From positions 62,001 through 126,000 of the forward strand of contig JAXHNH010000014.1 in the NCBI GenBank assembly GCA_034520725.1: a stretch of DNA of 64,000 nucleotides, given 5' to 3'. The translations under genes and the position numbers were made by a program. Below, piece after piece: positions 1-9,084 of this stretch. Source of the stretch: Gracilimonas sp034520725. GTDB lineage: Bacteria; Bacteroidota; Rhodothermia; Balneolales; Balneolaceae. The notes under the pieces were generated by a model. It had not been told where the DNA came from. It ran no database searches and saw nothing but the letters and a program-made list of their open reading frames with translations. Every line of letters begins with the position of its first letter. Positions within the stretch are counted from its first letter, which is position 1.

Positions 1-513
1 GTTGACCGCTGCCGACTTGCGCATGTACTCAATTTCTTCATCGGTTTTTATCACACGGCAGTATGTCAGAGCATCTTGTAAAGTTTCAATATCGGCATCA
101 AAACCACGGTCCAGATCTTCGATCAGTTCGGCATCAATTTCATTCAGGCAGTACACCTTGTCCGGTTTGATCTTATTCATCACCGTGAGAATCTCATTGG
201 TGAAATGTATATGATCCGGATTATACTGTTCCATCCAGGCTTCCTGTGATTTCACATACCCGTGCCACACCGCATATTGTGCATCCCGGTCGGGTACAAA
301 CAGGTGATATTCTTCCGTCTTCAGATCCAGGATCAATGCGCATTCCGGTTCATTCACACCTGTCAGATACCAGAAATTCGATTCCTGACGAAACGGATAT
401 TCGTAATCGGTCTCATCCCTATATAGTATCTCTGAACCCTGAATAAATACGGCTCCATTTTGTCCGTCATCAAATAAAGAAAATAGTTTTTTACGGTGAT
501 TCTGATGCATCAT
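1..513 (-). CDS. pepP: Xaa-Pro aminopeptidase (aminopeptidase P), N-terminal part, cut by window edge
   Basis: The frame opens at the ATG at 513 (MMHQN...) and runs 171 codons without a stop to base 1, so only the N-terminal half is present. The residues resemble the aminopeptidase P N-terminal (creatinase-N) domain: an early FRQESNFWYLTGVNEPE stretch, LILDLKTEEYHLFVP, then DEEIEYMRKSAAVN, which in this family leads into the metallopeptidase domain. Family members remove N-terminal residues preceding proline, using two Mn ions held by the C-terminal pita-bread domain, which lies outside the window. A second ATG at 510 is an equally possible start. Product call is from residue patterns only. 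Confidence 0.8.
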   Translation of the reverse strand, partial: MMHQNHRKKLFSLFDDGQNGAVFIQGSEILYRDETDYEYPFRQESNFWYLTGVNEPECALILDLKTEEYHLFVPDRDAQYAVWHGYVKSQEAWMEQYNPDHIHFTNEILTVMNKIKPDKVYCLNEIDAELIEDLDRGFDADIETLQDALTYCRVIKTDEEIEYMRKSAAVN

Positions 514-595
514 ACGATTGTCTTCCTATTAAATTATGGTGGTCTTACATACTCTTATAGAATAACGAAATAGCCGACTAATATCGACTACCAGC

Positions 596-1501
596 CTAGG
601 AATAGCTGATCAACAGTTTACTTAGATCGACGGCTCGCTCTTTCAAAATAGTATCATCCTTCAGGTTAATAATATCATTCAGATCGATCTTGTTCTCCCC
701 TTTCCCTGAATGAACCATTCCATCTGCAAACTCCATCATATTAACGTCCGCTGTGGCAAAAGCACTGTTCAAACCCTTTACATTAAGGATAATATTAAAC
801 CTGGTACTTTCTATAGAATTGGCAGCACAACTGATGCCCAATTTTGTTTGTTTATCGATCCCAAAGATCTTGTAGAAATGATTCAGAGCATATGCGTCAG
901 GAAAACCATCAAAATCCAGGTATTTAATGGGCTGAACCGGGTCACTGAATAATTGCTCATTGAAATTCGTAAGCACGTCTTTTGTATTCTGATCTGTTTG
1001 CTTTCCTATGAATCCTCTTAACTCCCAGTATTCAGTATTTCTGGTTATAAGTTCTTTTTGTTCATACTTGTCTGGAAGCCATGCCAATGATTTCACACCA
1101 TCTGTACCATGTTTGAACCAGTGATCCACCAATCCGTTACTTATCAATAAATAGCGTGCGTTAACTTTTTCATTATAACGCGCGATCTGAATGGACGCTT
1201 TCTCTGTGAGTTTTACACTTGGTGCCTTGCATTCGATCAGCAATTCAGGCTTAAAGTCCTTGTTGTAGTAAATAAGATCCGTTCTTGATTGGGTTTTGTC
1301 AGCCTGTAACTTTACAGGACTTTCAAATGAAATACGAGAGGGTGAAAACCCAAGATCTCCGGTAAGATACTCCACCAAGGCTAAACGAACTCTTTCTTCA
1401 GGAAGATCAGCAAATGTTTTTTTCTCAATAGGATTCCAAAGGCGTTTCTCATCCTTCTTGAAACGGTATTGAGGATATTTACCAAGCGCTTTACTGAGCA
1501 A
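596..1501 (-). CDS. Stand-alone type I restriction R-subunit N-terminal (HSDR_N-like) nuclease-fold protein
   Basis: A 301-residue protein with a PD-(D/E)xK nuclease core: Asp75 in RTDLIYY, then Glu90-Cys-Lys92 in LLIECKAP, followed by the IQIARYNEKVNARYLLISNG stretch typical of the HSDR_N_2 family. Type I R subunits are usually near 1000 residues and carry helicase domains; here there is only the nuclease-like domain plus about 130 residues of unassigned C-terminus. No hsdM or hsdS lies nearby. Its neighbours are yidC (downstream end 150 bases away) and pepP, both on the same strand. Such solo proteins are widespread in Bacteroidota and their function is not established. Nuclease fold is well supported; biological role is not. 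Confidence 0.75.
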   Translation of the reverse strand: MLSKALGKYPQYRFKKDEKRLWNPIEKKTFADLPEERVRLALVEYLTGDLGFSPSRISFESPVKLQADKTQSRTDLIYYNKDFKPELLIECKAPSVKLTEKASIQIARYNEKVNARYLLISNGLVDHWFKHGTDGVKSLAWLPDKYEQKELITRNTEYWELRGFIGKQTDQNTKDVLTNFNEQLFSDPVQPIKYLDFDGFPDAYALNHFYKIFGIDKQTKLGISCAANSIESTRFNIILNVKGLNSAFATADVNMMEFADGMVHSGKGENKIDLNDIINLKDDTILKERAVDLSKLLISYS

Positions 1502-1651
1502 TGACTATACGTGTTTTGGAGTGATGTACTGACTTAAGAATATCACTTTTTGGAATGTATTGTAGTAAGAGATCCGATAGTAAGCGAATAAGCAGGTAAG
1601 TAAAATAGTTTCAAAACCGTATTACCTTAACTGCTTATTCCCTGCCAAAAA

Positions 1652-3460
1652 TCAGGCTTCAGCTACTTCTCCTTCCTTATCACCGTGCAGTTTTCTTTTG
1701 ATCAGAACCTGCTGAATAATAGATAACACGTTGAAAATCAGGTAATACAAACTCAGTCCGGCTGCAAAGTTATTAAAGATAAACAACAGCATAACCGGGA
1801 ATATATACTGCAACATTTTCATCTGACCGGCCATTGGGCTGGTTCCGCCGGCACCGCCACTCATACCACCGGTAAGTTTACTTTGAACCATCATGGCCGC
1901 CGTCATAAGCAATACAAAACCGGCTATCTGCTCACCCAAAAATGGAATACTGAAAGGCAAACTCAGAATGTAATCGGGTGCCGAAAGGTCAGCTGCCCAC
2001 AGGAATTCCTCCTGACGAATGAGGATGGAATTCTGAAAATATCTCCAAAGCGTGATCAGGATCGGGAACTGTAGCAGGTTAGGTAAACACCCGCCAAGCG
2101 GATTCACCTTATTCTTGCGATACAGATCCATCGTAGCTTTTTGCTGCTTCTGTGGATTGTCTTTGTATTTCTCCTGTATCTCCTTCATCTGAGGCTGCAG
2201 CTCACTCATGGCACCCATACTCTTGTAACTCTTGTAGGTAAGAGGTGAGAGCACGAGCTTAACGAGCGAAGCAAAAACAATGATGATCACTCCAAAATTG
2301 GAGGTGAATCCTGACATAAATTCAAAAAACGGAATAACCAGCCAGCGTACAAACGGATCAGAGAACCATCTCAGCCAACTCCATCCCACATCGACCATAT
2401 CGTAGGCATGCTCATCAACTTTTACGATCTCACGGTACTTCATGGGTCCGACATACAACCGGTACGAGGCATTGCCGTCCTGATCGAGATCAGAGCGAAT
2501 GGATGACGTATATCGGTGCTCTGTATTCTGATTATCAGCTTCTCCGGTCACTTCTGCCGTCATAACAGCAGCATCAGTTGGTGTCAGTGGCTTAATAAGC
2601 TGGGTAAAGAATTTCGTTTTAGTAGCAACCCAGTCAATATTACCATTGATCGTAGTTTCTTCCCGTCCGGGTTCATCCAGCTTAAATTGCTCTAACTCTC
2701 CACCGGCATAGGTGTAAGCCGAAGTTGCCAAGGCATCCTGAGTATGATCTTTTTCAGTAAATCTCAGAGGTGACGTCCAGCCAAAATCAATGCTTCGGCC
2801 AATAACGTAATCTGTTAACCCGATGAACTGAACATCCACATCCACTTCATAATTATTTCCATTTAGCAGATATGTGAGTACCACCTTCCGGCCTTCACCA
2901 AGATCCATTTCATACCGGATCTCTCGCTGCTCACCTTGTCCAATGTTGATGGAATTGCCCTGCGTAACCTGTTCAAATAAAAGATTTTGAGTCTCAACAT
3001 TGTAGTTTTCGGTTGAGAGAAATCCAATATTATAGGCAGACTGTGTGGTGTCAGCTATCAGTTGAACCGGACGACCATCCCAGGTGTCATACTCATTCAA
3101 CAGAAAAGAATTCGGTCCTGCTCCCCTGTTAGTAAAGGTGGCTGTATATAAAGGTGTTTTGACCTGTATTTCAGTTTCTTCAGAAACCTGACCGGTTGCA
3201 AATAAACCCTGAACCTGTGCCGGTTCGTCAACATCTTCACTTATTGACGGTTCCGGACGTGTTTGAGTCTCTTGATCCTGAACATCATCAGCCCCACCAA
3301 GGCTATCCTGCATGTTTTGCTCAACCAGAGCCAGACTGTCCTGAATAGCTCGATCTCTTCTTTGTTGTGCTAACTCTTCCTCAGAAGGCATGGTAAAATA
3401 AAACCACCCCAACATGAGTAAAAATATTAAAACAAATCCGGTTACTGTATTCTTATCCAA
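1652..3460 (-). CDS. yidC: Membrane protein insertase YidC
   Basis: A 602-residue Oxa1/YidC-family insertase, of the length usual for Gram-negative bacteria with a large periplasmic P1 domain. An N-terminal membrane anchor (FVLIFLLMLGWFYF, about residues 8-22) is followed by an acidic linker and the beta-sandwich P1 region (about 80-330). The conserved C-terminal Oxa1 core follows, with VIPFFEFMSGFTSNFGVIIIVFASLVKLV, the cytoplasmic helical hairpin MKEIQEKYKDNPQKQQ, and QFPILITLWRYFQN. It inserts inner-membrane proteins alone or with SecYEG. It lies 11 bases downstream of rnpA in the conserved rpmH-rnpA-yidC order. No yidD sits between them. Confidence 0.96.
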   Translation of the reverse strand: MDKNTVTGFVLIFLLMLGWFYFTMPSEEELAQQRRDRAIQDSLALVEQNMQDSLGGADDVQDQETQTRPEPSISEDVDEPAQVQGLFATGQVSEETEIQVKTPLYTATFTNRGAGPNSFLLNEYDTWDGRPVQLIADTTQSAYNIGFLSTENYNVETQNLLFEQVTQGNSINIGQGEQREIRYEMDLGEGRKVVLTYLLNGNNYEVDVDVQFIGLTDYVIGRSIDFGWTSPLRFTEKDHTQDALATSAYTYAGGELEQFKLDEPGREETTINGNIDWVATKTKFFTQLIKPLTPTDAAVMTAEVTGEADNQNTEHRYTSSIRSDLDQDGNASYRLYVGPMKYREIVKVDEHAYDMVDVGWSWLRWFSDPFVRWLVIPFFEFMSGFTSNFGVIIIVFASLVKLVLSPLTYKSYKSMGAMSELQPQMKEIQEKYKDNPQKQQKATMDLYRKNKVNPLGGCLPNLLQFPILITLWRYFQNSILIRQEEFLWAADLSAPDYILSLPFSIPFLGEQIAGFVLLMTAAMMVQSKLTGGMSGGAGGTSPMAGQMKMLQYIFPVMLLFIFNNFAAGLSLYYLIFNVLSIIQQVLIKRKLHGDKEGEVAEA

Positions 3461-3471
3461 AGGTATAGGGT

Positions 3472-3903
3472 TTAGAAAGTTGAGTGGGTTGACAAGATCT
3501 GTTCACGTAGTTTTTCCATTCCGGAAACTACATCTTTTTGAACAGTCTCAAAGGTGAGGTCAGCGCGACGAGCCAGAAAAGCGAACTTAAGTTTTATGTC
3601 AGCTAACTGAGGCAATTCTGTAATGATGTGTTGATTAAGTCGGTAAGCTTCTCTCATAAAACGTTTTGCTCTGTTTCGCTTTACCGCATTACCGATCTTT
3701 TTTGGGGCTATAAATCCGACATAGTATTGGTTATCGGTGCCGGGTGTGACTGAATAACGAATGCTCACCGCCGGGTTGGAGATGAATGAGGAACCGTTAA
3801 AGAGTTCCTCAAAATTTCGCCTGCCACTTAGAATTTGAGATTTAGGCAGAGTAAATCTGTTATCAGGAGAATATGTGGCCCTACTTGGCTCCTTTTCTCT
3901 CAT
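3472..3903 (-). CDS. rnpA: Ribonuclease P protein component
   Basis: About 143 residues with the RnpA fold: the N-terminal FTLPKSQILSGRRNFEELFN stretch, the central strand YYVGFIAPKKIGNAVKRNRAKRFMREAYR containing the RNR signature that contacts RNase P RNA, and the C-terminal helix. It assists the RNA subunit in maturing tRNA 5' ends. The ATG at 3903 lies inside the end of rpmH, giving a 23-base out-of-frame overlap that implies translational coupling. A GTG one codon upstream (3906) is an alternative. A start closer to FTLPK would avoid the overlap, but no convincing start codon is visible there. Confidence 0.94.
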   Translation of the reverse strand: MREKEPSRATYSPDNRFTLPKSQILSGRRNFEELFNGSSFISNPAVSIRYSVTPGTDNQYYVGFIAPKKIGNAVKRNRAKRFMREAYRLNQHIITELPQLADIKLKFAFLARRADLTFETVQKDVVSGMEKLREQILSTHSTF

Positions 3904-4039
3904 CACTTACTGTCAGCTTGTGACGTCCCTTCTTGCGTCTGCTTGCAATGGTTCTGCGACCATTCTTGCTGGACATACGTTCGCGGAAACCATGCTTGTT
4001 CTTACGCTTCTTATTACTTGGTTGATACGTGCGTTTCAT
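3881..4039 (-). CDS. rpmH: 50S ribosomal protein L34
   Basis: A 52-residue, very basic protein beginning MKRTYQPSNKKRKNKHGF with the L34 signature RMSSKNGRRTIASRRKKGR. The start is the ATG at 4039 and the stop is TAG at 3881-3883. The tail TVSDERKGAK is slightly longer than the usual 44-51 residues. It is the first gene of the rpmH-rnpA-yidC cluster and overlaps the start of rnpA. The 137 bases between it and the end of the TonB receptor gene presumably hold its promoter, but I cannot point to a clear one. Confidence 0.96.
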   Translation of the reverse strand: MKRTYQPSNKKRKNKHGFRERMSSKNGRRTIASRRKKGRHKLTVSDERKGAK

Positions 4040-4176
4040 GAATTTGGATATTTTATGCGTTCAATTTCTTATCCGAAAAAGGCTTTAAATATAAACAGAA
4101 TCTCCGAAAAAACAGAACTATTATTTCCACTAATAACCTATTCTTTAAAATACATTACAAACTGCGCCCCACCTCT

Positions 4177-6527
4177 TCATATTTGAATACGATTTACAAG
4201 CGGCTGACTCTTCACAGACAGATATGGAAAGAACGGCGTCTGATCCACTCGCTGAAGTGTGTTGATGTCGAAATTATATACATTGTTCCGGTCGTATGTG
4301 TTTATAACGCCCGCTTCAGTTTGCAGTCCCCAAACATCGCTGATCCTGAAGCCTCTTCTGAACGTCAAGACCCGAAACGGTGGTAATAGGGTAGTCGCTC
4401 ACCGAACTGGACGGCTGAGCAAAGGAATGTTCGGCGCTGTACCGGGATCAACTGCTGGATCTTCCCTTGGCACACTCACCGCAAAATCGTATCCAAATAT
4501 CTGTGTATATGGTTTACCGCTGCCAAGCTCCCATCTTACGTTTGTTTCAAAACCAAAAAACTCATACCCGAGTACCGCATTCGTCAATTTGACGGCGCAT
4601 GTTAAATCATGGCCGGTGAAAACTCAAGAGAGCGGTTCCATCGATGGCCCATTCGAGGTCTCTCCTGAGGTCGCTTCTATAGCTTATCGTCGACGGAGCC
4701 ATATCCTGACAGAACTGAAGAGATTTTCCACTTTGGACCTGAAATCGCCCATCAAATCCATATGCCAACCCTTTGGCATTAGCCGTTTCAATACGAATTC
4801 TTGCTTCAGGTGTCCATTTGGAAACCGGGATATTTTCATATGTTCTGGCGTAACCTTCAACAGTTAGACTTACCGAGTTGCCCAATCTTTGCTCATAGCT
4901 CAAAATCCCGTGATATGAGTAGGGAATCTTATCTGCCAGCTTTATGGGCTGAAGCACCGTAAACACAGCCCCAATATCCCTTTGATCACTTATACCGGAA
5001 AACATTTGCACATACTTACCTGCCGCAATGCTGAGTTCCTGCTGCTCAGTCCCATCAGGTTTCCATGCCATTCTGAGGCGGGGCTCCTGATCGACTGCAT
5101 GATCAACACAGAAAACTCGAGTTGCCAATCCCGGTTGGACTTCAAATTTTTCGCTAACCTCCCAACTCCCTGATACATATAAACTCATAATTGGAATGAC
5201 CCGGTTTATCGATCGAATATCCGCAAACTTTTCACTCAGCATCACATCATAAAACCTGAAATTCACTCCAAAACCATAGTTGATAGAAACATCACCGATC
5301 TGTTCTCTCAAACCGGCGTTCAAATAGATCTGATTTAAACTTGAATAGCGTTCCTGTTCAATATTTGATCGCTCCGAATTTTTATATCCGGAGTAACCCG
5401 CCCAAAGTTCTATGGGGTACTTCAAACCGGTATCATAGGCCAAGCATCTCGTTCCGAATACAGTATTGCTCCATTCGCTGCGGATCTGTCTTGTTGGGAT
5501 GATCTCCCCGCTATCTTTTGTATACAGCCCTGTAACATTACAGCTCATGTTATCAAACTGAAGCGTGTAGCGTGCTATAAAATCACCAAAATTAAGCGGT
5601 ACTTCTTCATCAATTAGGGAAGGCGCTATACTTTCAATCTGTCAGCTCCCGGCCCATCACCAAAAATGACTGCCTGTCTCTTACGATCGGGCCTTCAGCA
5701 TGAAAACTTACCATGTAAGGACTTACAGCCCCACTTCCGGCATACTTTCGCAAATTTCCCGGTCTCAGACTAATATCGATCACAGCCGACATTGCATTCG
5801 AAAACTCAGCCCCGTAACCACCAGCATAAATATCCGCGTTTTGAATGACTTCCTCTGAAAAGGCAGAGAACAAATTTGAAACATGAAAGGGTTTTACTAC
5901 AGGCAAATTATCCACCAAAACAAGATTTTGATCCGGCGTTCCACCTCTGATGAAAAGATCTCCGCCACGATCCCCTGTGGTGACGATCCCAGGTTCGGTT
6001 TGCAGAAATGAAACCAGGTCCCCATCCACACCGGGCGTTGGAATTCGTGCGATGTCATCAGAACTAACCCTTTGAACACCTGCCCCTCCCGTTGTAACCA
6101 CACGGTCTCCGGTCACAACGGCTTCATCCTGCAAAGCCCCAACTTCTGTTTCGAGTTCTACGCGTATCGTCCGTCTTTCACCCGGTTCCAAAACAAATCG
6201 TTCTGCGTGAGCCGAAAATCCGACATAGGAAATGCGAAGTTCAAATTCCGTTTCCGGTGTAATGCCACGGATCTCGCAAAAGCCGGTTGGATTGGACACA
6301 CAGTTGTAGAGAAGTTCACTTTCATCATCTACGGTGTAGATCAGAACATTGGCTCCTACCATGGGGCTGCCGTCTTCTGTCGAGATCACTACGGTACGGA
6401 TGAGAGCATCTTGTGCCGAAACTTGAATTGAACAAACAGAAGAAAGGAACACAAGGGTACAAAAGTATAATGCATTAAGCCTTATACCGGAAAACACAGA
6501 ACGATATGTCTCTATCTTTGGGATCAT
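4177..6527 (-). pseudogene. TonB-dependent receptor with carboxypeptidase-like N-terminal domain, frameshifted
   Basis: Read in pieces this is one outer-membrane TonB-dependent receptor. The N-terminal piece (to about 5634) has a signal peptide (LYFCTLVFLSSVCSIQVSAQ), a carboxypeptidase D regulatory-like fold (VVISTEDGSPMVGANVLIYT) and a plug domain (DLVSFLQTEPGIVTTGDRGGDLFIRGGTPDQNLVLVDNLPV in the source). The beta-barrel follows in at least three further frames (about 5548-4607, 4587-4399, 4368-4177), so there are at least three indels. The start is placed at 6527 (MIPKIE), because an upstream start would overlap the preceding gene. The substrate is unknown. The adjacent lipoprotein gene suggests a receptor/lipoprotein pair. 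The disruptions may be sequencing errors. Confidence 0.85.
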
Positions 6528-6532
6528 TGCTT

Positions 6533-7389
6533 TTATCTTATACAATCTGGCGGACACACCCTGGAAGTATCCACAGGAACGATCAGAGTATCACGATAAT
6601 ATGAACCAAATCGCTGGGTACTTTCAAAAGCATCAAATGATGATGTATTTATATATTCATAGAATCCTTCACCATAATGAGTAAAATAGAACTCAAAATA
6701 GGGGAGCAACAGATCCGAACATCTGAGCCTGCTTAAAGAACCGGGAACCATCTTGGTCAGGTCGACCGGAAGAAATTCAAATTGGGCTCGTGGGTCAGAA
6801 TCTGAATTCCTGCGAATCACATACTGCCCCTACCCCTTGTTCTGAAATAATCCTTTGCCTGAAACTCAATATAAAACTCAATGGTGCTTTCATAAACCGG
6901 ATCAAAGGTAATTTCGACCGGTGTGTAACACAGTTTATTAAGCGGCTGCGCTACCGGGTCGGGCTTGGTTGGAGTAAGTGTATGTACCGCGATATTTTCG
7001 CCATCAGAACGGGTGACCGTTATCTGGTAGTTAGTATTGGGTTCAATGAGTTGTGTAACTAAATAATTATGATGAGTTATCCCGGATTCATTTAGCAGTT
7101 CATAATCCAGAAGCTGCTGCATACCTGAATCGATATTCTCAAATAATACTTGAGCATCTATTTCCTGAGTAGCCTCTGCTGTAAATGGCACGTTGAGATC
7201 CCGGACTCTGACGATATTCGTTGTTTTATTCAGATCCAATGCTCCATAAATGGAGTAAACACCGGTGTCATAGTCTACAGGCTCAAGTGTTCCATCACAT
7301 GAGTAGATAAAACACGATAATGCTAAAAAAAGGATTGCCTTGATAATTAAATTTACCGATCTCAATTGATACCCGATTTCTTTGATCAT
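6533..7389 (-). CDS. DUF4249-like lipoprotein, single frameshift
   Basis: Two segments (7389-6817 and 6820-6533) join into a protein of about 280 residues with one indel near 6818. The N-terminus has a hydrophobic stretch ending FIYSCDG, a plausible lipobox with Cys at about residue 30. The body is beta-rich (VYSIYGALDLNKTTNIVRVRDL, TNYQITVTRSDG, FYIEFQAKD) and resembles the DUF4249 lipoproteins that sit next to TonB-dependent receptors in Bacteroidota. It ends 5 bases before the receptor start, so the two are probably co-transcribed. Family assignment is by resemblance and context only. A surface-exposed partner of the receptor is an inference. Confidence 0.55.
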
Positions 7390-7649
7390 TTATTAGTGAA
7401 TGACTTCAATCCTAAAATAAGTGAAATGGTCAAAAAGACAATAATGAACCTTTGTCGGTTTATGCAATTACACGCTGTTTCCGATTTTCAATGATTTTGG
7501 GAATTGGTTACTGGTGTGATGTAGTACCCTCTATCCTCATTTTTTCCTTTACATCAAATGAACAATTTACCCCTTCAATACGTTAGTTATTTATCTCATA
7601 TGACCTCTACAAGTTCTTACAAAACTGAAACTAATTTACGAACACATTC

Positions 7650-8441
7650 ATGTACCACTATATATTTAATAAAAGATCATTCCTGGATCACTTTTGCTCT
7701 TAATGATCACTCCACGGCTTAGTAAAAGCTCAGGGTACTGCTTACCGTTGATTCGCTGGCGAGTAAGGCGGCCACCTGATTTGAGGATGCCAAAGAAAAA
7801 AGAAGCCTTGGAAACCTACCTCAAAGTTCTCAATGAAGAACCCAAATATTTGAAGCTTTGTGGCATACTTCACTGCTCTATGCCCGAATTGGATTCCGCA
7901 TGGATTCTGAAACCGAAAAGAAAGACTATTATAAGAAGTCGTTGGAGTATGCAGAGAAAACCTTAAATCTCTATCCTGACATGGGTTACACGCATTTTGT
8001 ATATGCCATAGCTCAGGGCCGTATTTCTGATATATCTGACAATAATACACGCATCGAAAAATCGCACATCATAAAAAAGCACGTCGATAAGGCGGTAAAA
8101 ATACTTCCTGATTACGCCCGGCCTGGCTTTTGTTCAGGAGTTTGGCACAGCGAGATCGCCAATGTGGGTTCTGCACAGGAATTTGCTGCCGGAGTTTTTT
8201 CCAAAGGACTGCCTAAAGGCGCCTCCAATGCAAAAGCAGAAGAGTACATCAAAAAAGCCATAGAACTTAGGCCTGAGAAGGTCATTCGTTTTAAGCTTGA
8301 TCTTGCCCGGCACTATGATCGGTCCGGTCAGAAGCAAAAAGCAATACAGACGTTAGGGAAGTGGTGCAAGTAACCCCCAATAATGAGATACAGGAGTGGA
8401 ATCTGGAGAGAGCCAAGGAATTACTAGATGAGATTTCCTGA
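7650..8441 (+). pseudogene. TPR protein of the RMDN-like type, frameshifted
   Basis: Segments in different frames join into a TPR protein. A signal-peptide-like start (LLLMITPRL) is followed by EALETYLKVLNEEPKY, then the long segment LLYARIGFRMDSETEKKDYYKKSLEYAEKTLNLYPDMGYTHFVYAIAQGRI in the source. After that come VDKAVKILPDY, FSKGLPKGASNAKAEEYIKKAIELRP, and a final segment in a third frame ending KELLDEIS at the TGA 8439-8441. The pattern matches proteins annotated as regulator-of-microtubule-dynamics-like, found in Bacteroidota and probably periplasmic. At least three indels break the frame. The start at 7650 is approximate. Role unknown. Confidence 0.6.
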
Positions 8442-8521
8442 AGAATGGGTACTCAGAGAAGCAGAAATGTAATTACCATAGGTAGTTACATTTTCATATC
8501 AGTCATGTTCTATATTAAGAA

Positions 8522-9034
8522 GTGAGTCGCCACATTTCTACAAATCAACCAAACTTAAAGAAGCTTAGCCTCTTGAAATTTATTAAGCCAACCTACTTAC
8601 TTCCTGTTCTTTTGGCAATTTTAGTCATCTCATGCAGTGGACCTAAGGTTATGATAGAGTATCAGGGATCTTCACCATACCCGCCGGTTAATTCCGCCTC
8701 AGAGAATTTGGATGGGAAAAAGGCTTCGAATGATTCATCTGAAAAGACTTTTGCTGTCATCTCTTCCTTTCCTGAACCAGAGGGTGGCAACAGAGCCCTA
8801 AGAAGGAAGATCACATATCCCGAAAAAGCTATAGAAAACGGTATCCAAGGCCAAGTGACCGTTCAGTTTTTCATTGATGAAACCGGCAAGGCATCTAATT
8901 TCGAAGTGATAGAGGGTATTGGTCACGGTTGTGATGAAGCCGTTATCTCTGCTTTAGAAGACACAAAATTCGGGCTGAACGGCCAGGATGATGTTCGTTT
9001 TCTATGGCTGGTTACAGTTGATTTTAAACTCTAA
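8522..9034 (+). CDS. TonB C-terminal-domain lipoprotein
   Basis: A 170-residue protein. The segment LLPVLLAILVISCSGP is a lipoprotein signal with Cys after VIS. The C-terminal 90 residues form a TonB-C domain: ITYPEKAIENGIQGQVTVQFFIDETGK, then VIEGIGHGCDEAVISALEDTKF. Full TonB proteins have a single N-terminal helix plus a proline-rich linker. This one is a lipoprotein without a proline-rich region, so it may be a periplasmic or outer-membrane-anchored TonB-C protein instead of an energy transducer. Start is GTG at 8522. A TTG at 8573 would give a more typical lipoprotein signal length. Confidence 0.75.
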   Translation: MSRHISTNQPNLKKLSLLKFIKPTYLLPVLLAILVISCSGPKVMIEYQGSSPYPPVNSASENLDGKKASNDSSEKTFAVISSFPEPEGGNRALRRKITYPEKAIENGIQGQVTVQFFIDETGKASNFEVIEGIGHGCDEAVISALEDTKFGLNGQDDVRFLWLVTVDFKL

Positions 9035-9035
9035 A

Positions 9036-9061
9036 AAGGGCAGACCTTTTAGCCTGCCCTT
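9036..9061. terminator. Bidirectional terminator-like hairpin between convergent genes
   Basis: The 8-bp arms AAGGGCAG and CTGCCCTT enclose a 10-base loop just after the TonB-C gene and 24 bases before the convergent glyS stop. There is an A-run before and only a weak T-run after, so it is a better terminator in the minus direction. Confidence 0.6.
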
Positions 9062-9084
9062 AGATAATTCAATAGATCCAGATT

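Noticed and set aside
4259..4867. 202-codon plus-strand frame at 4.3-4.9 kb
   Set aside because: It runs antisense to the C-terminal barrel of the frameshifted TonB receptor, which has clear family features on the minus strand.
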